DNA of 10,561 bases from Gp13-AA77 sp035516075 (GTDB lineage Bacteria > Acidobacteriota > Terriglobia > UBA7540). The notes beneath the pieces were generated by a model. The model was not told the DNA's origin and did no database searches. It saw nothing but the letters and a program-made list of their open reading frames with translations. Below are positions 1 to 6,119 of the stretch, one piece after another (the stretch's first letter is position 1; each line of letters begins with the position of its first letter). A program made the translations under genes and the position numbers. The stretch spans positions 1 through 10,561 of the forward strand of contig DATJAQ010000007.1 of assembly GCA_035516075.1 (NCBI GenBank). The letters run 5' to 3'.

Positions 1-59
1 AGTATGTAAGTCGCACTACCATTTTCGGACTTTTCAACGACCGCTGCCTATCACTTTTC

Positions 60-136
60 TCCTGGCTTCTGGCTTCTGACTCCTGGCTTCTGGCTTCTGA
101 CTCCTGGCTTCTGTCTCTTGACTTCTGTCTCCTTCT
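60..136. repeat. Heptamer tandem repeat, TTCTGGC family
   Basis: Ten consecutive 7-base units fit the consensus TYCTGRC: TCCTGGC, TTCTGGC and TTCTGAC alternate from position 60. The first three units (60-80) are repeated perfectly at 81-101. They recur with changes at 102-122 (units TTCTGTC and TCTTGAC) and decay into a pyrimidine-rich tail by about 136. The array ends only 8 bases from the fabH stop codon, so it would lie in the 3' trailer of the yceD-rpmF-plsX-fabH transcript, where it reads GCCAGAA/GTCAGAA. No inverted symmetry or T-run is visible, so it does not look like an intrinsic terminator. Bases 1-59 show no gene I can recognise. Confidence 0.9.
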
Positions 137-144
137 CTCTCTTC

Positions 145-1125
145 TCACCACCGCATCAGCACCCCGCCCCAGGTGACGCCGGCCCCGAACGCGGCCATGA
201 GAATGAGATCGCCCTTCCGGATGCGCCCGCTGCGCACGCATTCGTCCAGGCAGATCGGAATGGACGCCGACGACGTGTTCCCGACGCGCGCGATGTTGGA
301 ATACACCTTGTCTTCGGGCACCCCCAGGCGCTCCCGAACCGCGTCGGTGATGCGCTGGTTCGCCTGGTGGGGAATGAACAAGGCGATCTGATCGGTGGTG
401 GCGCCGCCCTTCTGAAGCACGTGCCGCGCCACTTCTTCCATGCTGCGCACGGCGACCTTGAAGAGCTCGTTGCCGCGCATCTTGATGTAATGCTCGCGGC
501 CCTTCACCGTTTCGCAGGAGGCCGGCTTGAGGGTGCCGCCGGCCGGAATGTAAAGGTGATCCGCGAACGCGCCCTCGGTGTGCATCTCCGCGGCCAGAAT
601 CCCTTCGCCGCCTTTGGACGGACCGAGCACGCCGGCGGCGGAGCCATCCCCGAAGATCACGCAGGTGGCGCGATCCTGGTAATCCAGATAGCGCGAAAGC
701 AGTTCGGTGCCCACCACCAGCACGTGGCGCGCCTGGCCGGTGCGAATGAACTGATCCGCCACGGTGATGCCAAACAGAAAGCCGGAGCAAGCCGCCGCCA
801 GATCGAACGCACAGCAGCCCGCGGCGCCGAGGCCCCGTTGAATGAAGGCGGCCGTGGAAGGCAGCGGCATGTCGGGAGAGATCGTGGAGCAGATGATGAG
901 GTCGAGATCCCTGGGCTGGAGGCTCGCCATGGCGAGCGCGTGGCGGGCGGCCTCGATGGAAAGCATCGAGGTGGTCTGGTGGGGCGCAGCCTGGCGGCGC
1001 TCTTTGATGCCGGTGCGCGTCGTGATCCACTCGTCGGACGTCTCCACAAGTTTCTCGAGGTCCGCGTTGGTGATCACTTTCTCCGGCAGCGCCCGGCCAG
1101 TCCCCAGGATGGCCGCTCGACTCAT
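145..1125 (-). CDS. fabH: Beta-ketoacyl-ACP synthase III (FabH)
   Basis: A 326-residue enzyme that condenses acetyl-CoA (or another short acyl-CoA) with malonyl-ACP to start each round of type II fatty-acid synthesis in the cytosol. The thiolase-fold active-site triad is intact: Cys113 in DLAAACSGF, His253 in IPHQANQRI and Asn283 in VGNTSSAS. The C-terminal GAGVTWGG motif is present and the length is normal for the family. The frame stays open for 50 codons upstream, but I chose the ATG at 1125. AAGGAG lies 5 bases before it (1131-1136), the protein then starts with the usual ILGTGRALPE strand, and the upstream residues are a translation of the heptamer repeats. It is last in the operon within view, 115 bases after plsX. 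No fabD or acpP follows inside the window. Confidence 0.97.
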   Translation of the reverse strand: MSRAAILGTGRALPEKVITNADLEKLVETSDEWITTRTGIKERRQAAPHQTTSMLSIEAARHALAMASLQPRDLDLIICSTISPDMPLPSTAAFIQRGLGAAGCCAFDLAAACSGFLFGITVADQFIRTGQARHVLVVGTELLSRYLDYQDRATCVIFGDGSAAGVLGPSKGGEGILAAEMHTEGAFADHLYIPAGGTLKPASCETVKGREHYIKMRGNELFKVAVRSMEEVARHVLQKGGATTDQIALFIPHQANQRITDAVRERLGVPEDKVYSNIARVGNTSSASIPICLDECVRSGRIRKGDLILMAAFGAGVTWGGVLMRW

Positions 1126-1146
1126 CCACGCTCCTTCAGCCAAGTT

Positions 1147-1238
1147 CGAAAATCGAAAATGGAAATTCGGAAATCGAAACGAGGAACTCGAAGCGTCCAC
1201 CCTCAACAACCGGCTCCGCAACCGGATTTCGATTTTCG
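1147..1238. repeat. Heptamer repeat, GAAAATC family, with inverted copies
   Basis: Seven tandem 7-base units run from 1148 to 1196: GAAAATC, GAAAATG, GAAATTC, GGAAATC, then increasingly degenerate GAAACGA, GGAACTC and GAAGCGT. Two units in the opposite orientation (GGATTTC, GATTTTC) follow at 1224-1237. As a result CGAAAATCGAAA at 1147-1158 is a perfect 12-base inverted repeat of TTTCGATTTTCG at 1227-1238, with 68 bases between them. The element fills most of the plsX-fabH spacer, ends 2 bases from the plsX stop codon and starts 10 bases upstream of the fabH Shine-Dalgarno. It should therefore be transcribed and could fold. Confidence 0.88.
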
Positions 1239-1240
1239 CA

Positions 1241-2254
1241 TTACGCCCGCGCCATCGACACCGTGGCCAGCTCACTCTCGATCTTTTCGTTGACGCGGCC
1301 TTCCACGAATTCCGCCGCCACCCGGATGGCGTTCTTGATGGCGTTGGCGTTCGAGCCTCCGTGCGCGATCATGCAGACGCCCTTAACGCCCAGCAGGGGC
1401 GCGCCGCCGTACTCGGAGTAATCCACCCTCTTCTTGAATCCCCGCAGGGCCTTGCGCGAGAGCATGTAGCCCGCCTTCGAGGAGAGGCTGCTGGCGAAGG
1501 CCGCGCGCAGCAGGCTCGAGATGGCTTCCACCATGCCTTCGCTGATCTTGAGCGCCACGTTGCCGATGAAGCCGTCGCAGACGATCACCTCCACGCGGCC
1601 GTTATAAAGGTCGCGGCCCTCAACATTGCCGATAAAATTGAAGGGCAGCTTGCGCAGCAGGGCAAGGGCTTCCCGGGTGAGCTCGTTGCCTTTGTGGTCC
1701 TCGGAGCCGATCGAGAGCAGGCCCACTCGCGGGCGGGGTACGCCGAAGATCACGCGATAGTAAGTCTCGCCCATCACCGCGAACTGTTCCAGGTGCTGGG
1801 GCTTGCAGTCCACGTTAGCGCCCACATCCACCAGGGCGGTGGCCTTACCGGCGGAGTTCGGAAACACGGCCGCCAGCGCGGGCCGGTCCACGCCTTCGAG
1901 CGCGCCCAGCACAAGCTTGGCCGTGGTCATGGCCGCGCCGGTGTTACCGGCGCTCACCAGACCGTCCGCCCGGCCATCGTGCACCAGCCGTGCCGCCACC
2001 CGCATCGACGAGTCGCGCTTCCGGCGGAAAGCCTTGGCGGCGTGGTCGTCCATGGTGACGGCCTCGCTGGCTTGAACAATCTGGATGGGCAGGCCGCGGG
2101 ATTCGCGGCGGCGCCCCAACTCTTCTTCGAGCGCCTGTCTTGGGCCCACCAGCAGGACTTCGGCCAGGCCCGCGCGAGCGGCCAGAATGGCGCCCTCCAC
2201 CTCGGGGTGGGGCGCCAGGTCCGTACCCATCGCGTCCACGGCGATGCGCCACAT
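1241..2254 (-). CDS. plsX: Phosphate acyltransferase PlsX
   Basis: A 337-residue enzyme converting acyl-ACP and phosphate to acyl-phosphate, the donor used by PlsY in the first step of phospholipid synthesis. It is a peripheral enzyme of the inner membrane face. Family signatures are all present: N-terminal IAVDAMGTD (residues 4-12), SAGNTGA (101-107), VDVGAN (142-147), GSEDHKGN (183-190), CDGFIGNVALK (226-236), YGGAPLLGVKG (282-292) and the C-terminal HGGSNANAIKNAI (298-310). The ATG at 2254 is chosen because it places IAVDAMG at the N-terminus as in homologues. The frame remains open 70 codons further up without conserved sequence. No clear Shine-Dalgarno precedes it. A stem-loop at 2272-2294 lies just upstream. 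It sits 110 bases after rpmF and 115 bases before fabH, the standard order for this operon. Confidence 0.97.
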   Translation of the reverse strand: MWRIAVDAMGTDLAPHPEVEGAILAARAGLAEVLLVGPRQALEEELGRRRESRGLPIQIVQASEAVTMDDHAAKAFRRKRDSSMRVAARLVHDGRADGLVSAGNTGAAMTTAKLVLGALEGVDRPALAAVFPNSAGKATALVDVGANVDCKPQHLEQFAVMGETYYRVIFGVPRPRVGLLSIGSEDHKGNELTREALALLRKLPFNFIGNVEGRDLYNGRVEVIVCDGFIGNVALKISEGMVEAISSLLRAAFASSLSSKAGYMLSRKALRGFKKRVDYSEYGGAPLLGVKGVCMIAHGGSNANAIKNAIRVAAEFVEGRVNEKIESELATVSMARA

Positions 2255-2271
2255 AGTTTCAAGCCCGCAAC

Positions 2272-2294
2272 GCCTGGCCGCGCCGCCGCCAGGC
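2272..2294 (-). other. Stem-loop in the rpmF-plsX spacer
   Basis: GCCTGGC at 2272-2278 and GCCAGGC at 2288-2294 form a perfect 7-bp stem with a 9-base loop, 17 bases upstream of the plsX ATG. A separate 10-base palindrome CCCCGCGGGG lies at 2302-2311. No T-run follows on the transcribed strand, so this is not an intrinsic terminator. With no good Shine-Dalgarno before plsX, the fold could influence plsX translation or transcript processing; that is inference. Confidence 0.45.
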
Positions 2295-2364
2295 CGATGA
2301 ACCCCGCGGGGCGCAGGGCACAGTCGCGCCCGGTGCGTAGCTCGCGCCGGGAAATCGCCAGCGC

Positions 2365-2550
2365 CTAGGCGGGCTGCTCCGCCAGCACGGCCTCCCGGCC
2401 GCGATAGTAGCCGCAGTTGGGACACGCCTGGTGGGAGAGCTTCGTTTCGTGGCAGTGCGGACACTCCGCCAGGGCTGGCGTCTGCAGGTGGTCATGCGCG
2501 CGGCGGCGATTGCGCCGCGCCTTGGAATGCCTTCGTTTGGGATTCGCCAT
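2365..2550 (-). CDS. rpmF: Large ribosomal subunit protein bL32
   Basis: A 61-residue basic ribosomal protein of the large subunit. The N-terminus MANPKRRHSKARRNRRRAHD is the diagnostic L32 start. It is followed by a zinc-ribbon type with two CxxC pairs: Cys30/Cys33 in CPHC and Cys43/Cys46 in CPNC. The zinc-binding (C+) form is therefore kept. Length is normal. The ATG at 2550 has AGGAAGAG about 7 bases upstream. It lies 89 bases after yceD and 110 bases before plsX in the same transcript, the classic yceD-rpmF-plsX-fabH arrangement that couples ribosome assembly and lipid synthesis. Confidence 0.98.
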   Translation of the reverse strand: MANPKRRHSKARRNRRRAHDHLQTPALAECPHCHETKLSHQACPNCGYYRGREAVLAEQPA

Positions 2551-2582
2551 GAGTCTCTCTTCCTGTCCTTAGCTCGGTTGCC

Positions 2583-2621
2583 CGCGCCGCGAGGGCGCGC
2601 CAGGGAACCGGCCTTCCCTGG
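2583..2621 (-). other. Two back-to-back stem-loops in the yceD-rpmF spacer
   Basis: CGCGCC at 2583-2588 pairs with GGCGCG at 2594-2599 (6 bp, 5-base loop). Directly next to it, CCAGGGAA at 2600-2607 pairs with TTCCCTGG at 2614-2621 (8 bp, 6-base loop). Both stems are perfect and there is no base between them. The pair sits between the yceD stop (2640) and the rpmF start (2550), about 32 bases upstream of the rpmF ATG. No T-run follows, so termination is unlikely. Roles in mRNA processing, stability or feedback control of L32 are possible but unproven. Confidence 0.55.
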
Positions 2622-2639
2622 GCAGTCTGGCCCGCCTCT

Positions 2640-3149
2640 CTACTCGTTCAGCAGGGCGGCGAACGGAGAGGGCTCGGAGCCTGCGGCGCAATGGCAAGCT
2701 TCCAGATTGCGATTCGCCCCGCAGGTGGGGCATAGACCCCGGCAATCGGGTCCGCACACCACCTGCATGGGCATGAAAAGGTTCACCTGCTCGGCCACGG
2801 CGTCGTCCAGCTCGACGCCGGGGCCGGTAAAAAACCCCACCTCCAGCTCGTCTGCCGAAACTTCCACTTCCTCGTTGCGCGCGATGGCGGCCATGGGCTG
2901 GTACGTCAAGTCGAGGTCGCATTCCACCGGCACTTCCACCGGCGCCAGGCACCTGTCGCACGACTGCTCGACGCGCCCACTCAAATGGCCGCGAATCCTG
3001 ATCTCCCCGCCGATCAACTCGGTCGTCCCGCGAACGTTCAAGTTCCCCAACTGGTGGAACTCCGCGGTGTGGTAATCAAGCGCTCCGGCGGGGTAAGTTT
3101 GGGAAATCGCAACCGGGTGGAGCTTTAACTCCTCCACGCTGATCAGCAC
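2640..3149 (-). CDS. yceD: DUF177/YceD family 23S rRNA accumulation protein
   Basis: A DUF177 (YceD) family protein of about 169 residues. The family is linked to accumulation of 23S rRNA and large-subunit assembly and is nearly always encoded directly before rpmF, as here. Visible features are the SCDRCLAP motif (Cys64, Cys67) and a C-terminal cysteine-rich block: CGPDCRGLCPTCG followed by CHC (Cys132, 136, 140, 143, 152, 154), probably metal-binding. I chose the GTG at 3149. GAGG lies 6 bases upstream, the product begins MLISVEELK like related proteins, and a promoter at 3187-3214 overlaps the alternative GTG at 3200. That longer form would add 17 residues, and its only Shine-Dalgarno-like GGAG abuts the start codon with no spacing. 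First gene of the operon; the stop is 89 bases before rpmF. Confidence 0.93.
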   Translation of the reverse strand: MLISVEELKLHPVAISQTYPAGALDYHTAEFHQLGNLNVRGTTELIGGEIRIRGHLSGRVEQSCDRCLAPVEVPVECDLDLTYQPMAAIARNEEVEVSADELEVGFFTGPGVELDDAVAEQVNLFMPMQVVCGPDCRGLCPTCGANRNLEACHCAAGSEPSPFAALLNE

Positions 3150-3186
3150 GGACGGCCTCGCACCCTCTACAACCTTGATTACGTAG

Positions 3187-3214
3187 ATTAGCGGTCCCAC
3201 CTCCGGATTGTCAA
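3187..3214 (-). promoter_or_regulatory. Predicted sigma70-type promoter of the yceD-rpmF-plsX-fabH operon
   Basis: On the minus strand a perfect TTGACA (-35) at 3209-3214 is followed after 16 bases by GCTAAT (-10, 4 of 6 matches to TATAAT) at 3187-3192. TAATCT at 18 bases is an alternative. Transcription would begin near 3180, leaving a leader of about 30 bases before the GTG at 3149. It is the only convincing promoter-like pair upstream of the operon that I could find. Confidence 0.55.
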
Positions 3215-3260
3215 GAAAGGCGTTAGGCCGCCGACGGCAGGTCCGCCCAAGGCAAACTCC

Positions 3261-3312
3261 CCGCCCGGTGCCGGGTTCCCGCCGAGGCCGAATGCCTCGG
3301 CCGGCCGGGCGG
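3261..3312. repeat. Nested GC-rich inverted repeat
   Basis: An inner perfect 8-bp stem, GCCGAGGC at 3281-3288 with GCCTCGGC at 3294-3301 (5-base loop CGAAT), is enclosed by an outer perfect 8-bp inverted repeat, CCGCCCGG at 3261-3268 with CCGGGCGG at 3305-3312. The stretch between the arms on the left contains a further CCGGG. It lies 47 bases upstream of the yceD -35 element. No T-run flanks it, so it is not a standard intrinsic terminator. Confidence 0.6.
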
Positions 3313-3584
3313 CCGAGCTCGCTACTGGCTTACTACATCCAGCCGCTACGTGGAAAGGTACAGGGGGTCCTCCGGCCGCGCTTCGAATACGGGGAAGCCA
3401 GACCACCGCGCCGGGCGATTCTCATCGTTGTCATCCTTGGAGACATATTTTTAAGCCCATTATTTTCATAAACATTCCAGCTTTGTTCGTAAATGCGTCA
3501 GGGCATTTTCTCTCCACCCAGCCCAGCAGTGGGCCCCGCCGCACGGAACGGGCCTTCCCCCTCATCCCAGTCCTCTCCCGGCAT

Positions 3585-3657
3585 CCATTGTCCGTCGTCA
3601 GTGGTCCGCTGCCACGTGAACCAGATCGTAGCCCGCAGATCGTAGTTCGTTGCCACT
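3585..3657. repeat. Degenerate heptamer repeats (CAGTGGT-like and AGATCGT-like)
   Basis: From 3623 four tandem 7-base units read AGATCGT, AGCCCGC, AGATCGT and AGTTCGT (to 3650). Just upstream, 3585-3605 reads CCATTGT, CCGTCGT and CAGTGGT, also in steps of 7 but 3 bases out of phase with the second group. A stretch at about 3689-3707 reads on the other strand as TTCGTAA followed by ATCATAG, resembling inverted copies of the second family. The units are more decayed than in the arrays at 60-136 and 1148-1196. Confidence 0.55.
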
Positions 3658-3720
3658 GGCCCATGCTTCGACTTGGCGGACCGCGAGCTATGATTTACGA
3701 ACCACGTAGGATGGGCTGTT

Positions 3721-3750
3721 AAAAAGTGGCGAGTTCGGGGTTCTCGAACT
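3721..3750 (-). terminator. Weak candidate terminator of the methyltransferase gene
   Basis: AGTTCG (3732-3737) and CGAACT (3745-3750) form a 6-bp stem with a 7-base loop. On the minus strand a run of five T (3721-3725) follows 6 bases after the stem, 62 bases beyond the methyltransferase stop codon. The stem is short and the T-run is not adjacent, so the call is tentative. Confidence 0.3.
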
Positions 3751-3811
3751 GGGCGGCCCTGCCGTAAGCGCTCACGCTCCTGCATCCTTAACCGCGCGCC
3801 AACTCCCGCTT

Positions 3812-4489
3812 TCACAAATTATTGCGCAGAGCTACTAACTCCAGGCCCATAAGATCTTCGCTAATTTCAACAGGGCCGAACTTCGTCTGCGAGAGAAACT
3901 GCTCAAACTCGCGCCTGGTGTAGGCGCGCTTGAGCAGCATGAAGCGGAAAGCGAGCTTGGTAAGGAGCGTGTTCACCCTGCCAAGCCGCATGCTATCGAC
4001 GGCCGCGGCGACTGACGCCCTGGATGCATCCCTCCTCAAATCGATGATCAGAACGCGCCCACCGGGCCTGAGAACACGATGCATCTCTTGAAGTGCCCGC
4101 ACCGGCTGGATGAAGTTCTTGAACGCCGCACGGCAAAGCAGAAAATCAAAGGACTCATTATGGAAGGGCATGTTCGCTGCGTCGCCGTGCCGGAAATCGA
4201 CGGCGACTCCAGCCTGCGCCGCATTCCGGCGAGCGATCTCGACAAACGTATGGCTGATATCGAGACCGACGATCCCATAGCCGCCGAGTTTTGCCAATTC
4301 GATCGCGAAGTACCCCGGCCCAGGGGCCACTTCAAGCACCCGGCTTCCGGGCGGGATTTGTCCCGAGACGCGCCGGGCCAGCGCCTTAAACTCATCCAGC
4401 GACTTACGGGTAAGAGAGGCGTACCAGGTGGCGATGAAACCCTCCATTCCGAGGCCTTTGTATCCCTTTTCAGCGATCGCATGATTCAT
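3812..4489 (-). CDS. Class I SAM-dependent methyltransferase
   Basis: A 225-residue cytosolic protein with the complete Rossmann methyltransferase core of the UbiE/Methyltransf_11 type. Motif I is VLEVAPGPGYFAIEL (residues 51-65), the acidic end of strand 2 is GLDIS (75-79), the motif II region is HGDAANMPF (101-109) and FDFLLCRAAF (114-123), and motif III is LRPGGRVLIIDL (140-151). Motif I has P-G-P-G in place of the usual G-x-G-x-G, a common variant. The C-terminal third is basic with a TRREFEQFL helix, typical of this group. Start: ATG at 4489 with a near-perfect AAGGAGG 4 bases upstream (4494-4500). The acceptor cannot be told from sequence; no quinone or lipid pathway gene is adjacent. 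It stands alone between two long gene-free stretches. Confidence 0.9.
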   Translation of the reverse strand: MNHAIAEKGYKGLGMEGFIATWYASLTRKSLDEFKALARRVSGQIPPGSRVLEVAPGPGYFAIELAKLGGYGIVGLDISHTFVEIARRNAAQAGVAVDFRHGDAANMPFHNESFDFLLCRAAFKNFIQPVRALQEMHRVLRPGGRVLIIDLRRDASRASVAAAVDSMRLGRVNTLLTKLAFRFMLLKRAYTRREFEQFLSQTKFGPVEISEDLMGLELVALRNNL

Positions 4490-4862
4490 AAATCCTCCTT
4501 CGCCACGAATCCTGGCAGCCGATGGCGACGCGTTCCAGTCCGAATCGGCAAACAGACGCCGGGAATCGGCGAGCTACGATTTTCGCGAGTTGAGCGCCGA
4601 GCAATGGGCTGAAACCGGCGCACGCAAGCAAAGGCGCGAAGCCGCTGGTGAGTAACGCGGCAGTTGTCCGCGCCGCAGCGCCGTGGTGAGCGCCGTCGTT
4701 AACAAAATGGTCTCGGAGCGCAGCTTGGCTGTTGCCCGGCGCCCTTCATTCGGAGAGCCCAGGAGCGCCTCGCCGATTTCAAGCCCCGTACCTGCGAAGA
4801 ATAAGCCTCAGCATCACAGCGTCGCCTTGACGTTTCGAGTGACGATATGGAAAACTGCTCGC
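4490..4862. other. Divergent spacer of 373 bases, no gene recognised
   Basis: The stretch separates the methyltransferase (minus) from the lactonase (plus). It begins with the strong methyltransferase Shine-Dalgarno. The lactonase frame is open through 4683-4862, but that translation has no recognisable motif and precedes the Tat signal, so I leave it out. GAATCGGC occurs twice, at 4542-4549 and 4563-4570, exactly 21 bases apart. A TTGACG hexamer at 4827-4832 has no good -10 partner. GGTGAGTAACGCG near 4650 resembles a short 16S rRNA segment, but nothing around it does. I found no convincing promoter. Confidence 0.5.
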
Positions 4863-6119
4863 GTGTTACCGCCTGAATTGGAGCGTGGGCTCGACGCCGA
4901 TGGCAGCTCTTCGCGCCGGGGCTTCTTGAAGCGCGCCGCAGCGCTGGCTGCGGCGGGCCCCTTACTCCCGATGGCGCCGCGCGTCGAGGCCAGATCGACT
5001 CTGGCATACGTCGGCACGTATAGTTCGCCGCAGGGCCCGGAAGGCAGCCCGGGCCGCGGGCGGGGCATTTACCTGTTTGAGATGGATCCCGCCAGCGGCG
5101 CCCTCGTCGAGCGTGAGGCCTTTCCGAACGATTCGAACCCGTCCTGCCTGGCTCTCGACCCTTCGCGAACGCATTTGTACTCCGCGAATGAAACCCAGAC
5201 TTACCAGGGTTTGCCTACCGGTTCGGTGAGCGCGTACTCCATCGATCGGTCTAACGGACATCTTGCCTTGCTCAACGCCGTCAGCTCGGGCGCTGCCGGT
5301 CCCGCGCACCTCAGCGTGCATCCCTCCGGCAAGTACGTGCTGGTGGCTAATTACCAGGGGGGAGCGGTGGCCGTGCTTCCGATTGGAGCCAGGGGTGAGC
5401 TGGGCGCCGCCACCGATGTCAAAGCAGATGAAGGTGCGCCGGGCCCAGCCCAGGCCCGCAGCGCGCCTCGCGGGAGCTTTGCCATCAGCGGTCACGATCG
5501 CCCTCACGCGCACATGGTGCAGGCCGACCCTTCGGGCCGATTCGTCTTGTCCACCGACCTCGGGCTGGACCGGATTTATGTCTGGAAGTTTGACGTCGAA
5601 CGGGGCACGCTCGCCGCCCATGATCCACCGTGGGTGGCGCTGCCTCCGGGCGACGGGCCGCGCCATTTTGCCTTCCACCCTGACGGCCGCAGGTGCTACT
5701 CGGTGCAGGAAGAGGGCTCAACCTTGGTGTTGTTTGACTTCGACCCGGCGACGGGACGGTTGGTGGCAAGGCAGACCATTTCAACCCTGCCGCCGGGTTT
5801 TGCCGGCACGAATTTCACCTCGGAGGTGATGGTTTCGCCGGACGGCAGATTCGTTTACGCCGCCAACCGGCTCCACGACAGCATCGCGTGGTTTGCGGTC
5901 GGCGAGACCGGCGCCCTCCGATTCGCCGGCGAGGAATGGACTCGAGGCGACTACCCGCGCAGCTTCAACATTGACCCGTCGGGCAATTTCCTCACCTCGT
6001 GCAATCAGAGAGCCGATGCCATCACCAGCTTTCGCATTCATCGCGATACAGGAAGCCTTGCCTTCACCGGCCATTACACCGCGGTCGGGACGCCTTCCAT
6101 CATCATCTTCCTGACCTGA
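4863..6119 (+). CDS. Tat-exported seven-bladed beta-propeller lactonase (6-phosphogluconolactonase family)
   Basis: About 418 residues of the lactonase/YbhE-type family (PF10282), which hydrolyses sugar lactones. A Tat signal, SSRRGFLKRAAALAAAG, ends near PRVEAR, so the protein should act outside the cytosol and may use a free sugar lactone, not 6-phosphogluconolactone. Propeller blades follow with the family's landmark strings: YVGTYSS, HLSVHPSGKYVLVANY, PHAHMVQADPSGRFVLSTDLG, GPRHFAFHPDGRRCYSVQEE, SEVMVSPDGRFVYAANR, YPRSFNIDPSGNFL and the C-terminal VGTPSIIIFL. The start is uncertain. The frame opens at a GTG at 4683, but a normal Tat n-region begins at the GTG at 4863 or the TTG at 4878, and none has a good Shine-Dalgarno. 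It converges on the sugar-isomerase-like operon with 124 bases between stop codons. Confidence 0.92.
   Translation: MLPPELERGLDADGSSSRRGFLKRAAALAAAGPLLPMAPRVEARSTLAYVGTYSSPQGPEGSPGRGRGIYLFEMDPASGALVEREAFPNDSNPSCLALDPSRTHLYSANETQTYQGLPTGSVSAYSIDRSNGHLALLNAVSSGAAGPAHLSVHPSGKYVLVANYQGGAVAVLPIGARGELGAATDVKADEGAPGPAQARSAPRGSFAISGHDRPHAHMVQADPSGRFVLSTDLGLDRIYVWKFDVERGTLAAHDPPWVALPPGDGPRHFAFHPDGRRCYSVQEEGSTLVLFDFDPATGRLVARQTISTLPPGFAGTNFTSEVMVSPDGRFVYAANRLHDSIAWFAVGETGALRFAGEEWTRGDYPRSFNIDPSGNFLTSCNQRADAITSFRIHRDTGSLAFTGHYTAVGTPSIIIFLT

Larger units (their letters stand above)
3201..3811. other. 611-base region without a recognisable gene
   Basis: Several short frames exist on both strands, but none has a recognisable motif or a convincing ribosome binding site. 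Contents in order: the -35 of the yceD promoter (3209-3214); a GC-rich nested inverted repeat (3261-3312); GC-rich unique sequence to about 3430; a sudden AT-rich patch (about 3441-3490, including ATATTTTTAA and ATTATTTTCATAAA); degenerate heptamer repeats (3585-3657); and a weak hairpin with an adjacent A/T run (3721-3750) near the end of the methyltransferase gene. The region separates two minus-strand transcription units. I see no tRNA or known RNA in it. Confidence 0.6.

Noticed and set aside
118..1293. 391-codon plus-strand frame antisense to fabH
   Set aside because: Its start lies inside the heptamer repeat, it covers the fabH gene exactly antisense, and it shows no motif.
842..2368. 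508-codon plus-strand frame antisense to plsX and fabH
   Set aside because: It is a shadow of two certain genes on the other strand at high GC. Its translation is rich in His, Arg, Gly and Ala and has no domain signature.
3335..3480. Tiny minus-strand frames near the AT-rich patch, for example MFMKIMGLKICLQG and a 29-codon basic frame starting MTTMRIARRGG
   Set aside because: No properly spaced Shine-Dalgarno and no recognisable relatives; AT-rich sequence supplies start codons by chance.
3732..3750. GGTTCTCGAACT looked like a tRNA T-arm
   Set aside because: The loop size is wrong for a T-arm and no acceptor, D-arm or anticodon arm is present nearby. It is listed instead as a weak terminator-like hairpin.
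4507..4570. GAATC words spaced by multiples of 7 (4507, 4542, 4563), as if another heptamer array
   Set aside because: Units between them do not match a consensus. Two identical 8-mers 21 bases apart are not enough to claim a repeat array.
4645..4665. GGTGAGTAACGCG resembles a segment of bacterial 16S rRNA
   Set aside because: Only about 13 bases match and the flanks do not resemble 16S at all, so chance similarity is the simplest reading.
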